A stretch of DNA of 64,000 nucleotides, taken from NCBI RefSeq assembly GCF_022569295.1, contig NZ_JAKFIA010000001.1:945001-1009000 (forward strand), given 5' to 3'. Below the pieces are notes generated by a model. The model was not told the origin of the DNA, did not search any database, and saw only the letters and a list, made by a program, of their open reading frames with translations. This stretch comes from Pedomonas mirosovicensis. Lineage in GTDB: Bacteria > Pseudomonadota > Alphaproteobacteria > Sphingomonadales > Sphingomonadaceae. Each line of letters starts with the position of its first letter. The stretch's first letter is position 1. The position numbers were made by a program, and so were the translations under genes. Shown piece by piece: positions 59,272 to 64,000 of this stretch.

Positions 59272-61008
59272 TCAGGCCTGTCCCTGTTCGCCGAAAAGGG
59301 CCCGCTGCATCTTGTCCAGCTCCTCCGCATAGCGCTTGCGAACGAACTTCTCCGACACGATGCCGAGAAGCTGGCGATCCGGCCCGACAACGGCCAGTTC
59401 GTCGGCCTGAGTCTCGTCGAACCGGCGCATCACCTGGGCGATATCCGCCTCGGGCGGCAGCATCTGCTGCTCCTGAATGGCGAGGCTGGCGACGGAGGCA
59501 TCTGCGGCCAGGTTGGCGGCATAGACGGTGGAGGGCGTGATGATGCCGCAGTAATGCCCAGCTGCGTCCACCACCGCCACCCGCTGGGTGGAGCCGAGGG
59601 GGAAGCGTTCCTTGAACTCAGCGACCGAGGCGTCGGCCGGGGTCCGGGGCACGTCGCGCATCAGGCTGCTGGCGGTCAGGGTTCGCACCCAGCCCACATC
59701 GCGGGCGCTGCGGATGGTCTCGCCGCGCAGGTGCATCCGCCAGGTGGAGAAGGAGTAGCCGAAGCGCTCCCGCACCACGGCGGAGGAGATCAGCGTTGCT
59801 GCGATGACGGCGGAGGTGAGGGCAAAGTCGTGCGTCGCTTCCAGAATGAGGAAGGACATGGTCATGGGTCCGCCGACGACGGCAACGCCCAGCGCCGCCA
59901 TGCCGACGAGGGCGCCATCCAGCCGGGGCAGATCGATGCCGAGCGCGGCCAGCACCAGCACGTAGATCTGTCCCAACAGCGATCCCATGAATAGGGAGGC
60001 GAAGAACAGCCCGCCCCGGAAGTTGAAACCGAGTGAGATGGTGGAGGCGCAGGTTTTGACGAACAGGAGTAGCAGGAGGACGCCGATGCCGGCCGAGCCG
60101 ATCAGGTCCAGCCTGAGTGCGCCGTGGCCCGCCGAGAGGGCCTGGGGCGAGGCCCAGACGATGGGAATGAGCAGCAGGCCGCCGAGGGCAGGGCGGAGCC
60201 AGTCCGGCACGGCAAGGCGGCGGGTGCTGATTTCCACCAGGCTGACGAGCCGCATGAGGCCGATGCCAAACAAGGCGCATAGGGCCCCGAGAACGGCATA
60301 GAGCAGATAGTCAGGCGTCAGGATCACCTGGTTAAGATTGCCCGCGATCAGGTAGGGCTCGGCCCCGAGGGTGCGGCCCACCAGCGCGGCGGCGAGGCAG
60401 GCGGCGGCAACCGGGGCGATGGCCGACGGCGTGTAGGCGCCCAGCACCACCTCGAAGGCGTAGAAGGAGCCGGTCAGCGGCGCGCCGAAGGCCGCGCCGA
60501 TGGCAGCGCCTGCTCCCGCGCCGACGAGAATGCGGATATCGCCCCGGCGGAGATTGGCGCGCTGGCCGGCGAGGGAGCCAAGGGTTCCACCCATCTGGGC
60601 ATAGGCCGCTTCCAGCCCGACCGACGCGCCAACCCCGTTGGAGAGAATGGTTTGGGTGGAAATGTTGGCGGCATCCCGCACCGAAAGGCGGCCGCCATAA
60701 AGGGCGTTGGCCTCAACCACGTCGATGGGCGGCTTGGGCCAGAAACGGCGAATGAGGAGCGTGACGAGGCCGAGCGTGAGGCCGCCGAGCGGGAGAATCA
60801 GCAGCTGGGCAGGGCGAAGGGCGGAGACCATGCTGAGTCGCCCGGAAATGGGCAGGTCATAAAGGGTGTTTTGCAGCAGGTGCGCCACCAGGCCCTGGAA
60901 GACCGCCAGAAGCCCTGCGCCCGCGCCGATGGCAGCAGCCAAGCCGATGAGCCAGCCTTCGCTTGTGCGTACCCGCTCCGCCCAACGCCTGCCGGTCCGC
61001 CAGTCCAT
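59272..61008 (-). CDS. ClC-family chloride channel/antiporter with CBS domains
   Basis: 578 residues. Ten or more helices with [20 protein letters not shown], where the Glu corresponds to the gating residue of ClC proteins, and [18 protein letters not shown] cytoplasmic tail with two CBS domains (about 450-560) may bind nucleotides. ATG 61008 has SD AGGAAG; a longer frame is rejected. Transcribed after ribF in the same direction. Confidence 0.9.
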   Translation of the reverse strand: MDWRTGRRWAERVRTSEGWLIGLAAAIGAGAGLLAVFQGLVAHLLQNTLYDLPISGRLSMVSALRPAQLLILPLGGLTLGLVTLLIRRFWPKPPIDVVEANALYGGRLSVRDAANISTQTILSNGVGASVGLEAAYAQMGGTLGSLAGQRANLRRGDIRILVGAGAGAAIGAAFGAPLTGSFYAFEVVLGAYTPSAIAPVAAACLAAALVGRTLGAEPYLIAGNLNQVILTPDYLLYAVLGALCALFGIGLMRLVSLVEISTRRLAVPDWLRPALGGLLLIPIVWASPQALSAGHGALRLDLIGSAGIGVLLLLLFVKTCASTISLGFNFRGGLFFASLFMGSLLGQIYVLVLAALGIDLPRLDGALVGMAALGVAVVGGPMTMSFLILEATHDFALTSAVIAATLISSAVVRERFGYSFSTWRMHLRGETIRSARDVGWVRTLTASSLMRDVPRTPADASVAEFKERFPLGSTQRVAVVDAAGHYCGIITPSTVYAANLAADASVASLAIQEQQMLPPEADIAQVMRRFDETQADELAVVGPDRQLLGIVSEKFVRKRYAEELDKMQRALFGEQGQA

Positions 61009-61110
61009 TTTACTTCCTAGAATCGTTTTATGAGGCCGAGAGTCCCGGCGCGCATAGCACCCTCCTCCCGCACATGCCACGGACGTGTTGCCGCGCTGGG
61101 GTCGGTCAGT

Positions 61111-62097
61111 TCAGTCCGGGGTTCGGGCCAAGGACCGGGGCGGCTTGAAGCGCGACGGCGCATAGGCGGGCTGGCGCAGGATCTTGAGCGCCGTGGCGCA
61201 GTCGCTGCCAATCTGCATCTTGAGGGCGTCCAGCCCATCGAAGCGCATCTCGGGGCGGATGAACTCGATCAACTCCACCCGGACGCGGGCGCCGTAAAGA
61301 TCCCCTGAGAAGTCGAACAGGTGCACTTCCAGCAACTCGCGCGGCGGCGAGAAGGTGGGCCGGATGCCGATGTTGGCAACGCCCTCCACCATCTGCCCGT
61401 CCGGCAGGAAGACCCGCACCGCATAGACGCCGTAGCGCGGGCGGGCATAGTCGCCAAGGCTCACGTTCGCGGTGGGGAAGCCGATGGTGCGGCCGCGCTG
61501 GTCGCCACCTTCCACCATGCCTTCAATGCCCCACCAACGGCCGAGCAGCCGGGCAGCAAGGGCCACGTCCCCGTCCGCCAGCTTGCGGCGGACGAGGGTG
61601 GAGGAGACGGCCTCATCCCCCTCCACGCTGACGGGCGGGACGATGGCTGATGCCATGCCCTGCTGGTCGGCCAGCTGGCGCAGGGTCTCGGTCGTGCCGC
61701 TGCGGCCCTTGCCGAAGGTGAAGTCGTAGCCGGAGACCACGCCGCGCAAATGCAGCCGCTCCACCAGTACCTGCTGGAAGAAGTCCTCCGGCGACAGGCG
61801 GGCAAGCTGGGCATCGAACGGCAGAACCACCAGAGCGTCCACGCCGAAGGCTTCCATGAGGCGCGCGCGCTCTGAAATGGAGGTGAGCTGGAACGGCGGC
61901 TGGTCCGGCTTGAAGAAGCGGGCCGGGTGCGGATCGAAGGTGATGACCAGAAGCGGCCCGCCGCAATCATTGGCGAGCAGGCCGGCTTGCCGCACCACGG
62001 CCTGATGGCCGGGGTGAAATCCATCAAAGTTGCCAAGGGCCGCAACGCCGCCCGCCAGGTGGTCCGGCAATGGCTGCTGCCCAGTAATCAGTTCCAT
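61111..62097 (-). CDS. ribF: Bifunctional riboflavin kinase/FAD synthetase RibF
   Basis: Makes FMN and FAD from riboflavin. The FAD synthetase domain has ALGNFDGFHPGHQAVV and VSGYDFTFGKGRSG; the kinase domain has GRTIGFPTANV and VYAVRV. 328 residues. No FMN riboswitch is visible upstream. Divergent from cheY. Confidence 0.95.
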   Translation of the reverse strand: MELITGQQPLPDHLAGGVAALGNFDGFHPGHQAVVRQAGLLANDCGGPLLVITFDPHPARFFKPDQPPFQLTSISERARLMEAFGVDALVVLPFDAQLARLSPEDFFQQVLVERLHLRGVVSGYDFTFGKGRSGTTETLRQLADQQGMASAIVPPVSVEGDEAVSSTLVRRKLADGDVALAARLLGRWWGIEGMVEGGDQRGRTIGFPTANVSLGDYARPRYGVYAVRVFLPDGQMVEGVANIGIRPTFSPPRELLEVHLFDFSGDLYGARVRVELIEFIRPEMRFDGLDALKMQIGSDCATALKILRQPAYAPSRFKPPRSLARTPD

Positions 62098-62298
62098 GCG
62101 ACGGCTTCCATTTTGCCGCGTCTATAGGACCACAGGACGGTGGAGCCAAGCCCTTACTGTCCAGAACGGTACGCTGGAAACGGCATGGATAAACGATCTG
62201 CTTAACCGAAAATTTAGGACACCACCGTAACTTGCCGCCAAACGGAGGGCCGGAAACCGCCCTCCGGTTGTGGTAAAAATTTAGCTGCGGGTAACAAC

Positions 62299-62685
62299 AT
62301 GGCTGTCGACCTCTCCATGCCGATCCTGATTGTGGATGACTACAAAACGATGCTTCGCATCGTGCATAACCTGTTGAAACAGATCGGTTTTGAGAACATC
62401 GACGAAGCAACGGACGGCTCGATGGCGCTCTCCAAGATGCGCCGCAAGAAGTATGGCCTCGTCATCTCCGATTGGAACATGGAGCCGATGACCGGCTACG
62501 AGCTCCTCAAGGAAGTGCGCGCGGACGCCGAACTGAAGGCGACGCCCTTCATCATGGTGACCGCCGAATCGAAGACCGACAACGTCATCGCGGCGAAGAA
62601 GGCCGGTGTGAACAATTACATCGTGAAGCCCTTCAACGCCCAGACGCTGAAGCAGAAGCTGGTCTCGGTTCTCGGCGACTTCTAA
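62299..62685 (+). CDS. Single-domain response regulator (CheY-like)
   Basis: 128-residue receiver domain with no output domain. Acidic pocket D13-D14, phospho-acceptor D58 (ISDWNMEPMTG), T88 and K110 are all present. It has no adjacent histidine kinase or chemotaxis genes, so its partner is elsewhere. A hairpin (CGGAGGGC/GCCCTCCG, 62242-62265) lies in its leader. A GC-rich hairpin follows the stop. Confidence 0.92.
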   Translation: MAVDLSMPILIVDDYKTMLRIVHNLLKQIGFENIDEATDGSMALSKMRRKKYGLVISDWNMEPMTGYELLKEVRADAELKATPFIMVTAESKTDNVIAAKKAGVNNYIVKPFNAQTLKQKLVSVLGDF

Positions 62686-62784
62686 GCCGGAACAGCATCG
62701 CCCGCCGAGGAGACCGGCGGGCGGAGCACGTCAGTACAGCCAGGGCCGCCCTTTCCGGCGGCCTTTTGGCGTTTGTGCTGTTTG

Positions 62785-62894
62785 GGTTTTGTTTCTTGCA
62801 GGGGTCTCGGACCCCTGCACCCCGTTTGTTTTTGGGCCGCGTTAACTAGCGAATGGGGGATTGCCAAGGGGGTTAAGACCCCCTTGGCGAAGAA
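62785..62894. repeat. Interspersed intergenic repeat, compact copy
   Basis: Left arm: TTGCAGGGGTC/GACCCCTGCA, CCCCGTTTGTTTTT, GGGCCGCG. Right arm: AGCGAATGGGGGA, TTGCCAAGGGGGT/ACCCCCTTGGCGAA. The centre is only about 10 bases. Between convergent cheY and the aldehyde dehydrogenase. Confidence 0.75.
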
Positions 62895-62910
62895 TGGAGA
62901 ACGCTCGCCC

Positions 62911-64000
62911 TCAGGCGGCGGCGTAGCCGAGCACGGCCTTGGTTTCCATGAACTCCAGGATGCCGTGAATGCCGAACTCCCGCCCGTTGCCGGACTGTTT
63001 GTAGCCGCCGAACGGGGCGCGGGGGTCGAGGCTCGCGCCGTTGATGTGCACGTTGCCCGCGCGCAGGCGGGCGGCGATGCGGCGAGCGCGGTCGAGATTG
63101 CCGGAGGTGACGTAGGCGGAAAGGCCGTAGGGCGTGTCGTTGGCGATGCGGATGGCCTCTTCCTCCGTCTCGTAGGGAATGAGCACGAGCACCGGGCCGA
63201 ACACCTCCTCGCGGGCGATGGTCATGTCGTTGGTCACGTCGGCGAAGAGGGTGGGGCGCACGTAGTAGCCCACGTTCAGCCCCTCCGGCTTGCCGGGGCC
63301 GCCGGTGATAAGGCGCGCGCCTTCCTTGATGGCGGTCTCGATGAGCCCCTGAATCTTGTTCCACTGGGCCTCGCTGGCGACCGGCCCGTAGGTGACGCCT
63401 TGCTGGCGCGGATTGCCGACGACGACCTTTTCGGCGGCGGCCTTGGCGATGGCGATCGCTTCCTCGTAGCGGGCGTGGGGCAGCAACATGCGGGTGGGAG
63501 CGTTGCAGGACTGGCCGGCATTGACGCACACGCTGCGGAAGCCCGCGGTGACCGCCTTCTCGAAATCCGCGTCGTCAAGGATGATGTTGGGGGACTTGCC
63601 GCCCAGTTCCTGCGCCACGCGCTTCACGGTGTCCGCCGCGTTCTTGGCAACGAGGATGCCGGCGCGGGTGGAGCCGGTGAAGGAGACCATCGATACGTCC
63701 GGGTGCTGGGAGAGCGCCGTGCCTACCGTCGGCCCGTCGCCGTTCACCAGATTGAACACGCCCGCGGGCACGCCCGCCTCATGCAGTACCTCGGCGAAGA
63801 GGATGGCGTTGAGCGGGGCGATCTCGGAGGGTTTCAGCACCATGGTGCAGCCTGCGGCCAACGCCGGGGCCACCTTGGCGGCGATCTGGTTGATCGGCCA
63901 GTTCCACGGCGTGATCATGGCAACGACGCCGATGGGCTCGCGGAAGATGTGGGTGGTGCCCACCTGCTCCTCGAAGGAGAGGTTCGCCAGCGTCTGGCGC
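62911..64000 (-). CDS. NAD(P)-dependent aldehyde dehydrogenase, 5'-partial
   Basis: Oxidises an aldehyde to the carboxylate. [31 protein letters not shown], the general base in [11 protein letters not shown] and the nucleophile Cys in [12 protein letters not shown] are intact, as is [13 protein letters not shown]. The frame runs off the window edge ([12 protein letters not shown] is still coding), so the N-terminus is missing. Substrate unknown. Confidence 0.93.
   Translation of the reverse strand, partial: RQTLANLSFEEQVGTTHIFREPIGVVAMITPWNWPINQIAAKVAPALAAGCTMVLKPSEIAPLNAILFAEVLHEAGVPAGVFNLVNGDGPTVGTALSQHPDVSMVSFTGSTRAGILVAKNAADTVKRVAQELGGKSPNIILDDADFEKAVTAGFRSVCVNAGQSCNAPTRMLLPHARYEEAIAIAKAAAEKVVVGNPRQQGVTYGPVASEAQWNKIQGLIETAIKEGARLITGGPGKPEGLNVGYYVRPTLFADVTNDMTIAREEVFGPVLVLIPYETEEEAIRIANDTPYGLSAYVTSGNLDRARRIAARLRAGNVHINGASLDPRAPFGGYKQSGNGREFGIHGILEFMETKAVLGYAAA

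Noticed and set aside
61009-62298. FMN riboswitch associated with ribF
   Set aside because: The sequence upstream of ribF on its own strand shows none of the conserved RFN-element blocks.

Overview
The window is about 64 kb of dense, high-GC chromosomal DNA of an alphaproteobacterium. The best fit is Sphingomonadales or a close relative. Support: the gene orders nadD-rsfS-rlmH-envC-ctpA, hrcA with rph-rdgB-hemW, rsmI-yraN-sirB1-gshB and atpHAGDC; a Coq7-type ubiquinone hydroxylase; a BamF-like (DUF3035) lipoprotein beside lspA; and a HExxH protein of the kind labelled 'vgr-related' in sphingomonads. This taxonomic call is inference from gene content. No rRNA, tRNA, CRISPR array, prophage or transposase gene was seen.

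Layout. 1-9.3 kb: proline and NAD synthesis, ribosome silencing and 23S methylation, cell-separation factors (EnvC, CtpA, YibQ-like), DedA, DsbB, Coq7 and an exported isoaspartyl peptidase. 9.5-17 kb: an HNH protein and the chaperone set dnaJ-dnaK, with grpE-hrcA beyond a short accessory patch that includes a low-GC membrane gene. 17-30 kb: rph-rdgB-hemW, an LpoA-like lipoprotein, rsmI-yraN-sirB1-gshB, xerC, DUF484, transaldolase and priA. 29.8-34.8 kb: the F1 ATP synthase operon. 34.9-44.3 kb: ferritin-like protein, rppH, esterase, MATE pump, HDAC-like hydrolase, an ECF sigma/stress module, a short-chain dehydrogenase, folA and a CoA-binding protein. 44.3-55.4 kb: mrp, hflK-hflC-DUF2065-degP, a GNAT protein, bdcA/bdcR, bamF-like-lspA-ileS. 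55.9-64 kb: a MerR/cation-efflux pair, a methyltransferase, bioB, a ClC channel, ribF, an orphan CheY and a partial aldehyde dehydrogenase.

The genes are mostly core functions: protein quality control (DnaK/J, GrpE, HrcA, HflKC, DegP), envelope maintenance (EnvC, CtpA, LspA, BamF-like, LpoA-like) and energy (ATP synthase, Coq7). The accessory material sits in the intergenic gaps.

Three things go beyond routine annotation. (1) A family of interspersed intergenic repeats recurs at about 15 sites, mainly between convergent genes. Each arm is a hairpin followed by an ATTCGTTTT-like core and a GGGCCGCG-like centre, and the two arms face each other as inverted repeats. Stem sequences differ between copies but stay paired. 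One arm pair encloses a small hydrophobic-peptide locus and another encloses an HNH gene. (2) Two unlisted small genes (33 and about 37 codons) encode single-helix hydrophobic peptides with basic tails, in gaps with terminators and AT-rich promoter-like sequence. They resemble holin-like type I toxins. (3) Three genes (grpE and two genes of the ECF sigma operon) each appear broken by the loss of one base in a C5-C6 run, which suggests either homopolymer sequencing error or real frameshifts.
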